Assembly: GCF_000368145.1 (NCBI RefSeq)
Contig: NZ_KB849283.1
Span: forward strand, 496,001-560,000
DNA: 64,000 nucleotides
DNA from: Acinetobacter guillouiae CIP 63.46
GTDB lineage: Bacteria > Pseudomonadota > Gammaproteobacteria > Pseudomonadales > Moraxellaceae
Direction of reading: 5' to 3'
Position numbers and translations under genes: made by a program. The notes under the pieces are model-generated. The model did no database searches. It had not been told where the DNA came from and saw nothing but the letters and a program-made list of their open reading frames with translations. Positions within the stretch are counted from its first letter, which is position 1. Every line of letters begins with the position of its first letter. Below are positions 46,336 through 56,400 of this stretch, piece after piece.

Positions 46336-47202
46336 ATGAATCCATTTGTACAAGATTTTTTTGATGAAGCCAGTAATAGCTTTAGTTATGTGGTGGTTGA
46401 TCCTGCTACTCAATATTGTGCCATTATTGACAGTGTATTGGATTATGATGCGGCATCTGCAACAACATCGACAACACATGCAGACCATATTATTGAGTAT
46501 ATTCAAAAACATCATCTTACAGTGCAGTGGATTCTTGAAACACATGTACATGCTGATCATTTAACAGCATCGCAATATTTAAAAGCACAGTTAGGTGGTC
46601 AAATCGCCATGAGTGAAAAAATTGTGACTGTTCAAGATACTTTTAGTCAAATTTATAATATTGATTATGAGGCTTTAAAAGCACAGCATTCCTTTGATTA
46701 TTTATTTAAAGATCATGAAATTTTTAAAATTGGCGAGTTAGAGGCATATAATCTCCCTACACCTGGTCATACTCCAGCTTGTTTGACCTATGTGATTGGT
46801 GATGCAGCCTTTGTTGGTGATACTTTGTTTATGCCTGATTATGGCACAGCGCGTTGTGATTTTCCAAAGGGTAGTGCGGCACAACTTTATGATTCTGTAA
46901 TGAAAATTTTTAACTTACCCGAGCATACTCGGTTGTATTTATGCCATGATTACTTGTCAGAATCACGCCAAGATTTTCATTGTCAAACAGACATCAATAC
47001 CCAACGTGAAGAAAACATCCACATCCATACAGGAGTGACTAAACAAGCCTTTATTGCTATGCGAGAACAACGTGATGCTACATTGTCTATGCCAAAACTA
47101 ATCCTTCCAGCCATTCAAATCAATATGAATGCTGGTAAATTTCCTGAGCCTGAAATGAATGGTGTTCGTTATTTAAAATTACCTTTAAATTATTTTAGGT
47201 AA
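46336..47202 (+). CDS. blh: Blh-type metallo-beta-lactamase-fold persulfide dioxygenase
   Basis: 288 residues. The iron/zinc site motif ETHVHADHLTA, metal His in PTPGHTPAC, Asp in FVGDTLF and His in LYLCHDY match the ETHE1/Blh group that oxidises glutathione or other persulfides to sulfite. AGGAG could also serve a TTG at 46330; the ATG at 46336 is taken. Product, PmpAB and the BigR-like regulator form a sulfide-detoxification unit. Confidence 0.9.
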   Translation: MNPFVQDFFDEASNSFSYVVVDPATQYCAIIDSVLDYDAASATTSTTHADHIIEYIQKHHLTVQWILETHVHADHLTASQYLKAQLGGQIAMSEKIVTVQDTFSQIYNIDYEALKAQHSFDYLFKDHEIFKIGELEAYNLPTPGHTPACLTYVIGDAAFVGDTLFMPDYGTARCDFPKGSAAQLYDSVMKIFNLPEHTRLYLCHDYLSESRQDFHCQTDINTQREENIHIHTGVTKQAFIAMREQRDATLSMPKLILPAIQINMNAGKFPEPEMNGVRYLKLPLNYFR

Positions 47203-47736
47203 ATTGCTTAAATTAAAATATATTTATTAAATGATAATGATTTGAATTTTTATTCAATAATTTTTAGATTTAATAATCTTGATTGTTTATTTAGTTTTTT
47301 AAAATAATTTTCTTTAATATGCTTGAAAATTACGCAATGATTGATTTTTTTATGAATATTGTTAAGATTATTATAAATAAGTGCAGAACTCGATGAGGGA
47401 ATTGAGTTTCTCTAAAAAAACCAAAAGAGGGAGCAGGGTTGCTGATATTACAAAAGATAAAATTTATTTATCAAGTTGATATTTAAGGATAATTTAAACA
47501 AACATAGGTTTGTCATAAATTTGAAACATACTTGAGAACTTAAAAGAATAGATTTTATAAACGTTATTGTATACAATTTAAACTTACTGGTTAAAGTGTG
47601 ACTTATATCACATAGTTTTTTTAAAAAAATAACGACTCGACACTTGGGTTAAACAAGAATCTGTGGTTATTTAAAATACATATAAGTTTGAACGATGGTT
47701 TATCTTAATTTTTGTGTTGATAGATAGGATTAATTT
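47203..47736. other. Long intergenic region before the GGDEF-EAL gene
   Basis: About 530 bases, AT-rich, no supported gene; holds the promoter and leader of the GGDEF-EAL gene, not resolvable by eye. No GEMM-like riboswitch was recognised. Confidence 0.4.
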
Positions 47737-49845
47737 ATGGCAGGCATTTATTTACCTTTGCATTCGAGTTTGAATCAGGTGGGTTCATTTCCAAAGCCTA
47801 TAACTTCTCGATCTGCACAAATTTTGAATGAAGTCAAAGAAGCTTTAGATCTAATACCACACCTTATTTGGGTGACAAAATTGGGGATTGGCTATTGTAA
47901 TACCCCATTAAAAGAATTTATTGGTGTAGATACACATAATATTTGCGATTCCGATTGGATTAAATGCTTACATCCTGATGATGCAGAACATATCTATAAT
48001 ATTTGGATAACCGCGCAAAAAACTGGTCAAAGTTTTGAAAAAGAATGTCGTATTCGCCATGTGAACGGCGATTATCAATGGTTTTTACTGATTGCTCAAA
48101 GTACGGTTTATAAACAACAGTTTTATGATTGGACCATAACCTGTACCAATATCCATGATCGTGCAACGTTATTACGCGAAACCAGCGAGTCGTTAAAAGC
48201 CAATACAGACATGCTTGATGTAAGTGTCGACTGTATCAAAATTATTACACCAGATGGTTATGTGTCACATATGAATAAATCTGGCTGTATTGCACTGCTT
48301 GGACAAGAAAAAGTAAAAACTTTTGGTATGGAATGGCTCGGACTATTGCCACCAGAAGTTCGTGAGCAGGGTAAAAAAGCCATTAAAGAAGCGGCAAAAG
48401 GGAAAAATGCTAGATTTGCAGGTAAAAGTGTCTTTGGCAATCTAACCATGTATTGGGACAATATCTTAACCCCAGTTGTCAATGAAAATGGTCAAACCAC
48501 CAGTATTTTATGTGTTTCACGAGATATAACCAAACAACGTATTGCCGAAGAAAAACTCAGAGTGATCTGTGAATTTGATGAAATGACGAGTTTGATGAAT
48601 CGTCGTGCATTTAAAAGAAGATTAAAGGCATCAATCTCTAAAGCCAGAGAGAACCGAAGCAAAATTGGATTATTACTGATTGACTTAGATCATTTTAAGC
48701 ATATCAATGACACATTAGGTCATTCTGCTGGTGATCATTTGCTTAAGGTCTTGTCTAAACGTCTCGCGCATTGTTTAGATGAGAATGCCTATATCTCAAG
48801 ACTTGGTGGTGATGAGTTTGCAGTGGTGATTGACCATGTTGAAAGTCATGAACAGATCGAGGCTGTTTCCAAAAAATTATTACAACAACTTGATGCGCCT
48901 ATTACTTATAGCGGTAAATTGTTGAATGGTGGCATGAGTATCGGTGGTTCAATTTATCCGCATGATGCCAAAGATGGTTCAGGATTGTTGAAATGTGCAG
49001 ATGCTGCTTTAAATGACCTTAAAGAACGGGGTCGTGGCGGTATTCGTATGTTTGGTGTAGACATGTTTGAAATTGCCCAAAGTAAAGCCAAACAATTAAA
49101 TACAGCACGTCAAATTATCCGTAACAATCAAGTTGAACCATTTTACCAACCTAAAGTGAAACTGGATGATTGCTCAATTATTGGTTTTGAAGCATTACTC
49201 AGATGGCGTGATGTAGAGGGCAATGTTTATTTACCCGCAACAGTTGCTGAAGCATTTAATGATTTTGAGTTAGCGACCAAAATCAGCGAAACCATGCACG
49301 ATAAAATATTTACAGATATTTCTCATTGGATCAAGCAAGGTTTTAACGTTGTACCGATTTCAATCAACGCTTCACCTGTAGAGTTTATGCGGGATAATTA
49401 TGCGGAAATTTTATTAAAGCGCTTAACCCAGTATGCCATTCCACATCATCTTGTTGAAGTCGAGATTACTGAACATGTCTTGGCTGATCGTGGCTATGAA
49501 TATGTTATCCGTGCATTGAAAAAACTTAAACAAGAAGGTGTCCGAATTGCCTTAGATGATTTTGGAACAGGGCATTCGTCGATGACGCATATTCGTGATT
49601 ACCCTGTAGATAGTTTAAAAATTGACTATAACTTTGTAAATCGTATGCATGAAGAAAAGTCAATTAAAGCGATCGTGGAAGGTATTGCAAAATTAGGCCC
49701 AATTCTCTCTTTAGATATTATTGCAGAAGGGATTGAAACGATTCAGCAGCTGGAAAATTTAAGAGCCGTGGGCTGTAAATTTGGTCAAGGTTTCTTATTT
49801 AGCCAAGCAATTTGTGCAGAACAAGTACAAGAAATGTTGCAGTAA
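47737..49845 (+). CDS. PAS-PAS-GGDEF-EAL cyclic-di-GMP enzyme
   Basis: 702 residues, no membrane segment. Two PAS-type sensor regions (about 25-140 and 155-280), GGDEF domain with intact GGDEF at 357-361, and EAL domain starting with EAL at 485-487 plus DDFGTGHSSM, EITEHVL and IAEGIE. Both catalytic domains look complete, so it may make and degrade c-di-GMP. The inhibitory RxxD site expected five residues before GGDEF is absent (AYISRL), so the cyclase half, if active, should lack product inhibition. Signal sensed by PAS unknown. Confidence 0.93.
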   Translation: MAGIYLPLHSSLNQVGSFPKPITSRSAQILNEVKEALDLIPHLIWVTKLGIGYCNTPLKEFIGVDTHNICDSDWIKCLHPDDAEHIYNIWITAQKTGQSFEKECRIRHVNGDYQWFLLIAQSTVYKQQFYDWTITCTNIHDRATLLRETSESLKANTDMLDVSVDCIKIITPDGYVSHMNKSGCIALLGQEKVKTFGMEWLGLLPPEVREQGKKAIKEAAKGKNARFAGKSVFGNLTMYWDNILTPVVNENGQTTSILCVSRDITKQRIAEEKLRVICEFDEMTSLMNRRAFKRRLKASISKARENRSKIGLLLIDLDHFKHINDTLGHSAGDHLLKVLSKRLAHCLDENAYISRLGGDEFAVVIDHVESHEQIEAVSKKLLQQLDAPITYSGKLLNGGMSIGGSIYPHDAKDGSGLLKCADAALNDLKERGRGGIRMFGVDMFEIAQSKAKQLNTARQIIRNNQVEPFYQPKVKLDDCSIIGFEALLRWRDVEGNVYLPATVAEAFNDFELATKISETMHDKIFTDISHWIKQGFNVVPISINASPVEFMRDNYAEILLKRLTQYAIPHHLVEVEITEHVLADRGYEYVIRALKKLKQEGVRIALDDFGTGHSSMTHIRDYPVDSLKIDYNFVNRMHEEKSIKAIVEGIAKLGPILSLDIIAEGIETIQQLENLRAVGCKFGQGFLFSQAICAEQVQEMLQ

Positions 49846-50005
49846 GGGGCTTTGGATTAACCACAATGATTGGCTTAAATTGTACCTTAACTCAATCATT
49901 TGTATTCCATACATAAAATATAGAAAAACTTTAAAAAAGGGCTTGAAAAGTCTACAGACTACAGGTATTGTAAATTCAATATAGATTTTTATGAACGACA
50001 TAAAG

Positions 50006-50062
50006 ATGAAAAAGCAACCTGTAATCGCTACTTCTTATTATTTCTGGCAATTCTTTAGATAG
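50006..50062 (+). CDS. Aromatic-rich leader peptide 1
   Basis: 18 codons MKKQPVIATSYYFWQFFR then stop: Tyr-Tyr-Phe-Trp and Phe-Phe just before the end, the hallmark of attenuation leaders. It lies directly before competing hairpins and an intrinsic terminator, upstream of a DAHP synthase gene. Ribosome site weak (TAAAG); an in-frame ATG at 49991 would add five residues. Confidence 0.7.
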   Translation: MKKQPVIATSYYFWQFFR

Positions 50063-50141
50063 TTGCCTGAAGTCGTTCGGGCAATGAATTGGTTGCCCAT
50101 CAAAGTTAATACCTGATCGGCAACACCGATCAGGTTTTTTT
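50063..50141 (+). terminator. Transcription attenuator ahead of the DAHP synthase gene
   Basis: Hairpin 1:2 TTGCCTGAA / TTCGGGCAA (50063-50071, 50076-50084) begins at the leader stop. GGGCAA (50079-50084) can instead pair with TTGCCC (50093-50098), and TCGGG (50077-50081) with CCTGA (50112-50116) of the terminator. The terminator is CCTGATCGG / CCGATCAGG (50112-50134) followed by seven T. Classical stalled-ribosome attenuation is the obvious reading. Confidence 0.75.
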
Positions 50142-50199
50142 ATATCTGAATGTTAAAAATATTTTGAATCAATTAAGTGTAAAGATTTTGGAGAATGTC

Positions 50200-50304
50200 A
50201 TGATGAAATTTAACTACGTATACTTTAGCAACTTTTATTGGACTTACTTTGGTCAAGTGAAAAACCTGATCGCCCATTTGAATAGATCCCATACGCTCAA
50301 ATAA
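50200..50304 (+). CDS. Aromatic-rich leader peptide 2
   Basis: 34 codons preceded by GGAGA. Residues 4-17 read FNYVYFSNFYWTYF, nine aromatics in 14, then a non-aromatic tail ending HTLK 35 bases before the DAHP synthase ATG. Such density is far from chance. TTGGACT (50238-50244), over its Trp codon, is complementary to AGTCCAA (50322-50328) at the synthase ribosome site, while GGACT (50311-50315) can pair locally with AGTCC (50322-50326): a possible translational switch. Confidence 0.7.
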   Translation: MMKFNYVYFSNFYWTYFGQVKNLIAHLNRSHTLK

Positions 50305-50339
50305 AAGTTCGGACTTTAGATAGTCCAAAGGAATACATC

Positions 50340-51395
50340 ATGAATGCACTAAATATTGCTTTACAACAAAATCAAATCATAGAAACTCAACTCAGTTTGC
50401 CTTATGAGTTAAAAGAAAAATTTGTATTAAAACATAAGCTCGCTTTACAGATCGCCGAGCAACGCCAAACAATTGAAAATATTCTCGATGGTACAGATGA
50501 TCGTCTGTTGGTGATTACTGGCCCATGTTCTATTCATGATGAAAAATCCGCATTGGAATACGCAGATCGCTTAATACAATTACAAGAAAAAGTGTCAGAT
50601 CAGATCTTTCTAGTGATGCGTGCATATATTGAAAAGCCACGTACAACAGTAGGCTGGAAAGGATTTTTATACGATCCAAATTTAGATGGGTCTGCCAATA
50701 TGCAATTGGGCTTAGAAAAATCACGCCAATTGTATTTACAAATTATTGAAAAAGGCTTGCCAATCGCCAGCGAAATTCTAAGCCCTATGGCAACCGCATA
50801 TTTTGATGATTTATTGGCTTGGGGGGCAATTGGTGCACGTACCAGCGAATCACAAATTCATCGTGAAATTTCAAGTCATATGCCTTTCAGTATTGGCTTT
50901 AAAAATGGTACAGATGGCTCGATTCAAATCGCTTTAGATGCAATTCAATCTGCAAGTCATCCTCATCAATTTCTAGCCATGGGTCAAAAGGGATTGCCTT
51001 GTATTGTACATAGTCATGGTAATCCTTTAGCACACATCATTTTACGTGGTTCAAATAAGGGCACAAATTATGATGCAGAATCGATCCAACAGATCCGCCA
51101 GCAGCATCAAGGGAAATTACCCGCTTTGCTGATTGATTGTAGTCACGGTAACAGCAGTAAAGATCCTTTAAAACAACCGTTGGTTTTACAGCAAATCATT
51201 GAAGAAAGGTATGTAACCCATGTACGTGGTGTAATGCTAGAAAGTCATTTGGTGGATGGTAACCAAAAAATCTCTTGTGATATGACTTATGGTCAATCTG
51301 TTACAGATGGTTGTTTGGGGTGGAATAAGACGGAGCAATTGTTGTTGGATGTTGCAGAGCAACTTTCAAAACAGGATTTGTTGCAGACAGCGTAA
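50340..51395 (+). CDS. DAHP synthase, class I (AroF/AroG/AroH)
   Basis: 351 residues. 3-deoxy-7-phosphoheptulonate synthase, first step of the shikimate pathway, condensing phosphoenolpyruvate and erythrose 4-phosphate. Motifs: LLVITGPCSIHD with the metal Cys, MRAYIEKPRTTVGWKG, GARTSESQIHRE, IGFKNGTDGS, LRGSNKGTNY and IDCSHGNSSK. Which aromatic amino acid inhibits it cannot be told; the leader peptides hold Tyr, Phe and Trp codons. AAAGGA supports the start. Isozyme letter left open. Confidence 0.93.
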   Translation: MNALNIALQQNQIIETQLSLPYELKEKFVLKHKLALQIAEQRQTIENILDGTDDRLLVITGPCSIHDEKSALEYADRLIQLQEKVSDQIFLVMRAYIEKPRTTVGWKGFLYDPNLDGSANMQLGLEKSRQLYLQIIEKGLPIASEILSPMATAYFDDLLAWGAIGARTSESQIHREISSHMPFSIGFKNGTDGSIQIALDAIQSASHPHQFLAMGQKGLPCIVHSHGNPLAHIILRGSNKGTNYDAESIQQIRQQHQGKLPALLIDCSHGNSSKDPLKQPLVLQQIIEERYVTHVRGVMLESHLVDGNQKISCDMTYGQSVTDGCLGWNKTEQLLLDVAEQLSKQDLLQTA

Positions 51396-51448
51396 AACAC
51401 AATATCAAATTGTGTCTTTATAATTTTGAAATAGTCCTTTATAAAAAA

Positions 51449-51474
51449 TCCCATCATATTTTTATATGATGGGA
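51449..51474 (-). terminator. Hairpin terminator between convergent genes
   Basis: TCCCATCATAT / ATATGATGGGA, 11-base stem, four-base loop. On the minus strand it is followed by TTTTTT, so it ends the array of minus-strand small genes; it may also end the DAHP synthase transcript. Confidence 0.7.
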
Positions 51475-51490
51475 TAAAGGTTAAAGTTTG

Positions 51491-51798
51491 TTATTTTGGT
51501 TGTACTTGATTCACTCTACAGTATCCACTGCCAGAATATGGTTCAACATACACTTCTACAGCTCTCTTTTTTTGATACCACTGTGCCAAAGTTACAGTAA
51601 GAATAACCTTACTTGTTTGGGGAATAAGCATTCACCCATAAGGAGTGCCATTACAAACAGTTGGAAGGTTTCCTGATTCAAGCCGAATGAGTAATCCTTC
51701 CGAAATACTCGTGATAGATGTCATATTTCCTGATACATATGTCTCAGCTGCAAAAACTTGCTGAGTTAATAATACTGAAAGTAATAGAATTTTTTCAT
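51491..51798 (-). pseudogene. Broken member of the small secreted two-Cys family
   Basis: Reading the minus strand, ATG at 51798 enters a run of six A and goes out of frame; the next frame gives the family signal peptide (KILLLSVLLTQQVFAAET), then SGNMTSITSISEGLLIRLE and VCNGTPYG, an internal TGA, and ILTVTLAQWYQKKRAVEVYV with SGSGYCRV. Thus one homopolymer frameshift and one stop. The pattern matches the neighbours at 51856-53414, so it is a dead paralogue. Confidence 0.72.
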
Positions 51799-51855
51799 TT
51801 TCAGTACCTTATTTTAAAAACTAACTTTTGAATTTAGCAATTTATAGATAGTCAA

Positions 51856-52197
51856 TTAATCATTTAAAATATAATGATAAAACCCTTGAGCTAAAGTCCA
51901 TGGTTGGAAATCTGAACAACTTTGTGCACCAGAAAAATATAAAGTTACAGATTTCTTTGTAACCTGAGCAGTAAGTAATACAGAAAATAATTTACTGCAA
52001 TTCGCTGGAGAGATTTCATTCCAAGTTGCTGATGTACTACATAGTAAAGGGCTGCTTAAACCACCAACACTGTTAGCAAATAACCCACCTGAACGTGGAT
52101 TTATTGACACACCACTTACTTTTCCTGTACACATAATATCAGCAGCGAAAACAGATTGATTAATTAAAATGAGTAGCAATAAAATAAATTTTTTCAT
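51856..52197 (-). CDS. Small secreted two-Cys family protein A
   Basis: 113 residues: signal peptide (MKKFILLLLILINQSVFAAD), then CTGKVSGVSI, CSTSATW-NEISPANC, KLFSVLLTAQVTKKSVTLYFSG and a Cys in GAQSCSD. The shared layout of this array is signal peptide, GxV strand, Cys, (Y/F)xxLLxAxxxKKxVxxY and a final Cys. I cannot name the family firmly; the pattern reminds me of small secreted B-subunit (SubB/PltB-like, OB-fold) proteins, as a guess. AGAGG supports 52197. Confidence 0.65.
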   Translation of the reverse strand: MKKFILLLLILINQSVFAADIMCTGKVSGVSINPRSGGLFANSVGGLSSPLLCSTSATWNEISPANCSKLFSVLLTAQVTKKSVTLYFSGAQSCSDFQPWTLAQGFYHYILND

Positions 52198-52293
52198 TAG
52201 CATCACCTCTGAATTAAATTCAATAAAATTAGTTTATAAGAAGAAACCCTTGGCGCTGTGACAAATGATGTCAAAGTATGAAAATTTCTTGAA

Positions 52294-52611
52294 TTACCAC
52301 ATTCTTACCATCCATGGTACGGTTACATAATCAGTTTCATCACAATTATAATTGTCCTGCCAATAACGCAAAGTTATATTCTTTTTCATTGCATAAGCTT
52401 GCATTAAGATACCTAAGTATGGCTTTGTGGATGGTTTTGACCACGAACCAATTTGTTTCCAGGATACTCGGCCACTTGGAGACTTAAGCAGTGCTAACAA
52501 ATCAGTTTCTTGTGCTTGAATTTGCATTACTTTATATGGTCCACAATCTACCTGAGCAAAAGAGATATCGCAGAAAAATAAACTAACTATTAAAACAATA
52601 ATTTTTTTCAT
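52294..52611 (-). CDS. Small secreted two-Cys family protein B
   Basis: 105 residues: signal peptide (KKIIVLIVSLFFCDISFAQ), mature part with CGPYKV, LLKSPSGRVSWKQIGSW, YLGILMQAYAMKKNITLRYW and YNCDETD. Same layout as protein A and C but more diverged. AGAGG precedes the ATG. Probably co-transcribed with its two minus-strand neighbours. Confidence 0.65.
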   Translation of the reverse strand: MKKIIVLIVSLFFCDISFAQVDCGPYKVMQIQAQETDLLALLKSPSGRVSWKQIGSWSKPSTKPYLGILMQAYAMKKNITLRYWQDNYNCDETDYVTVPWMVRMW

Positions 52612-52627
52612 TATCAGCCTCTACTTT

Positions 52628-52963
52628 TCAATGGATATGAAAATATGCAAGAGTTGGCCATCCACCTGGGCCACAACCACTTATATAAATATCAACAGTT
52701 TTTTTTGCAAGAAAAGCAGAAAGTAAAGATGCATACGTCCTTTTTCCATTTGTAGTCGAGCTTGGAAATCTAAGTTCATTAATAGGTCTATCCGTGCAAT
52801 TTTCATTAGATCCAAATGGAGGTCCAGATAAGGTGATAAAACAGGTGTCATCCCATGTATGGCAACCAATATCAATAATTTTTCTATTAGATACATTCTC
52901 ACCAGCAAATAAAGGCGTACTTCCCAACATTAAGATAAGAGTCAGCATAATTTTCTTTATCAT
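52628..52963 (-). CDS. Small secreted two-Cys family protein C
   Basis: 111 residues: signal peptide ending near LFAGE, then IIDIGCHTWDDTCFITLSG, a third Cys in NENCTDRP, and the fullest version of the shared motif, YASLLSAFLAKKTVDIYISG followed by CGPGGWPTLAYFHIH. Start supported by AGGAAG. First gene of the minus-strand array and divergent from protein D. Confidence 0.68.
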   Translation of the reverse strand: MIKKIMLTLILMLGSTPLFAGENVSNRKIIDIGCHTWDDTCFITLSGPPFGSNENCTDRPINELRFPSSTTNGKRTYASLLSAFLAKKTVDIYISGCGPGGWPTLAYFHIH

Positions 52964-53072
52964 TTTAGTCTTCCTAATTAATTTATGGATTAATTGTGTT
53001 GAACTTGTATTTTTTCTTAAAAATATGTATTTTTTATATACAACTTATTAGAAAAAGTAAATAGGGTTAAAA

Positions 53073-53414
53073 ATGAAAAAAGTAGTGTTCTTTGTTTTGT
53101 TGGTGTCTCAACTAGTGTTTGCTGGAAATGTTTTAGCCAGTACATACATTGGAAAAGTGAAGGCAATCAATGTTCGAGATGAGACTGGGTTGATATGGGT
53201 GTATATATCAGGAGAGCGTACAGGGAATCGTCCAAATTGCGCAACAAATTGGTATATGGTGATTAAAAATGAAAATAGTCCAACAGGGAAAAGGCAACTG
53301 GCAATGCTGATGATGGCAATAGCAACTAATAAAACAGTAGCTATCCCTGGAGCAGAGACTTGTACTCGTTGGGCAGATGGCGAAGATATAAGTATAGTAG
53401 GTGTGGAAAGATAA
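53073..53414 (+). CDS. Small secreted two-Cys family protein D
   Basis: 113 residues, divergent from A-C: signal peptide ending near VLAST, then YIGKVKAINVRDETGLIWVYI, CATNWYMVI, QLAMLMMAIATNKTVAI and a Cys in AETCTRW. Same family. It lies 39 bases before the RHS gene and is probably on its transcript, tying the family to the RHS locus. Confidence 0.67.
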   Translation: MKKVVFFVLLVSQLVFAGNVLASTYIGKVKAINVRDETGLIWVYISGERTGNRPNCATNWYMVIKNENSPTGKRQLAMLMMAIATNKTVAIPGAETCTRWADGEDISIVGVER

Positions 53415-53453
53415 GCTTACGAATTATTAATTATAAAAATAAGGCCGCTACTG

Positions 53454-56400
53454 ATGAAAATAATACTAAGTTTTGTTTTAAGTCTATTGAGTTCAATGCT
53501 TTATGCAGGTCCTATAGACTGGTCTGTTGCTATGACATCTTTTCCATCAGATCAAAGTGTCGGTGATACAGGACAAGAAAAAACACCCAATGGTTATGTC
53601 GATTTAATGAGTGGTAACCTTGTTTATGATGTACCTGAAGTCACATTAAAAGGAGAGCGGGGACTAAATTTCACGTTGTCTCGTTCTTATGGAAAAGTAA
53701 ATAATGGTTTTCGCTCTATGGGGAACTGGGAGCTAGAGTCACCAAGATTAGTGATGATGACGGGACCGTCAACTAAACTTCAAGGTGATAGTGGCGCTGG
53801 CATATGTGAAGCAAATGGTGATGCAACTAATAATAGTTCAGGAAGGCCTGCTTTTACAGCTTCGCTTACCAATTCAAGTTTCAGAAGTAAAATTGAGCAA
53901 ACATATGTAAATCAAGCGAATGCAACATTAGCTAACCAAACATTAAATACAATTATAAATTTAGTACAATATTTTGGAAGCTTAACGGGTGATGCAAATG
54001 CGCAATACAATAAACAACAAGCACAAAACGCTACATTTAATTTACAATTCCAGTTATTTAGTGCTTTTAAAAATAACGTGAATGCTATATCCGTTACTTC
54101 AAGCCAAGCAACCACTGAAAAAGCGAAATACAGACAAAGTATAACAAATGTATTGCAGACAGGACAGGTAACAATTTCTGTTAATGGCACTAGGCTAACT
54201 AATGGAAACTTAACCATAGTTTTAGATAGTTTGGCAGTAAATTCCTCATTTACTGTTCAAACAAATAATGTACTAATGGATGCCGCTATTAGACAAGTAA
54301 TCATAGGCTATCTTTACTATCATAATATTGAAAAGATTAAATCTCCAATGTTGCTAAATGGAATTACTCAAACTTCAACACTTAATACCTCATCCAATGT
54401 TGATCCAAGACAAAGACCAATAAGCTTATATCTTCCTAGTCAAAAAAACATAACTTTTTATCCTATTAAAACAGGTGTTGCGGGATACCCTCAATCTGCA
54501 AAATATATTTCTCAAGACAACTGGTATATTAGCTGTACAAATTCAGGAAAAGATTTTGTAGTAAGATCAAATAATGGTGTTACTTATTATTTTCCTGGTG
54601 AAAATCGAGAAAACCAGACAGGTTTTACTTCATTCTTTGGAAGCGAATATATTCCTGGGCGTGTATCAATCTATGCTTCAAAAATAGAAAATCAATTTAA
54701 TGAAGCTTATCAGCTTAATTATTTTAATAAAAAAACCAATACCCTGATTTATAATGGGTTTAATTATACAAATAAATTTTTTCTAAAGTCAGTACAACAT
54801 CTGCTGGATGGAAAAATTGTTAATGAAAATACGCCTGAACTTGTACTCAATTATGTAAAGAGCCAAAGTGGAATTGAGAATACTGATGAAAGCCAATTTG
54901 ATAATATTTCGGGGGATATAACCCTTAAGAAAATTCTTAGATATATCAATGGTTCATATAAAGAATGGACTTCTTATAATTACACGAGCCAAAAAAATCT
55001 TTCAAATTATAAATTGACAGACACAATACCAACAGGTGGGACGATAGGAGCTTTTCAAGACAACAGTTCTGCGTTTATTTATTTACAAGCAGCAGGTTAT
55101 ATTACAGGTGATGCTATAAATTATGGTTATGGTGGTCCTTATCGAATTGTTGGTAATGCCACACCAGCATCGACGAGTATGACTGCGCAAGACTTTCTCT
55201 GGTTCTACAGTGATTTAACAAATATTCATTACTATAAGAGTTCTTCAAATGGCTTAGTCAATACTAAATCTGTTTATTGGACATATTCACTCATCAATGA
55301 ATCCCGCCCAGGATTTGCTGAAACTAAATCCTATAAAGTGACAAGTTCTTATTATACTGGTGCTGATGTCAATCCATTGCAAATTACCTATGCATATAGC
55401 CGTAATAAAGAAGCTAAAGAACAAACTACAACAGTAACAACCAAGGATGTAACTACAGGTCTGACAAAGGCATATGCTTATGTGATGAATGCTTTCGAAG
55501 GTGGGATTGCAGAAAGCTTCTTACATGGATTACTTAAAAAAGTAACGATTGATGCTCGTACAGAAGTTTATGAATGGGTGACATTAAATCTTATTGGTCA
55601 AAAACCAAAAACCACCAATGATAATTATACTGATAATGAAGATGTATTACTGGTTCGAATGTCTAAAAAAACAGTTAATCATCATGGTGCTTATGGCACA
55701 ACTTATCGAGATTTTGACCAATATGGTAATGCTCAAACGATTGAATCTACAGGTCTAAAAGGTACAAGTTCAACATCATTGCCAAGTGTTAGTATTGCTT
55801 ATTTTAATGCTGACCCTGCAAATGCTTCAGTGAATGATGGTAGCTTGCCTTGGATTACAGGTTTACCTCGCCAAAAGACATCAGCTGGGTATACAACACA
55901 ATCTATTGAATATGATGTTCAAGGTGCGATCAAAACAGAAAGTAAAGAAGGACGTATCGCCAAGTTTAAATATGAAACCGTTTCATTTAGTTCATGTCTA
56001 GGTAACCTTACTGATTTTGCTTGGTCAAAATTTGCTAGTTGTTTTTCAAGCTATGTTGCAGGAGATAAACATACAGGCTTACCAATGGAAGTTGATGTGG
56101 GTAATGGTCAACAAATTACTCAATACTCTGCCTATAAAAAAGGTGTACCCGCCAATATCCGTTTAGCCAATGGTGGCCTAGAAACCAATGTGATCGATGA
56201 CTTTGGTAATATTATTTTCCATACAGATGCAGATGGTGTTCGTTCACAAAACCAATATGACGATGCAGGTCGTTTAAAAATTGAAACACCAGTTATTGGT
56301 TTAAGCTATACAACTATTGATTACAATGGTTTAAACATTGTAAGAACAATGCAAAATGGCGCAAGTTATAACAAAACTGAAAAATATAATGGTGATGGTT

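Noticed and set aside
51488-51676. Plus-strand 62-codon frame after the DAHP synthase
   Set aside because: No ribosome site; it lies antisense to a recognisable broken member of the small secreted family.
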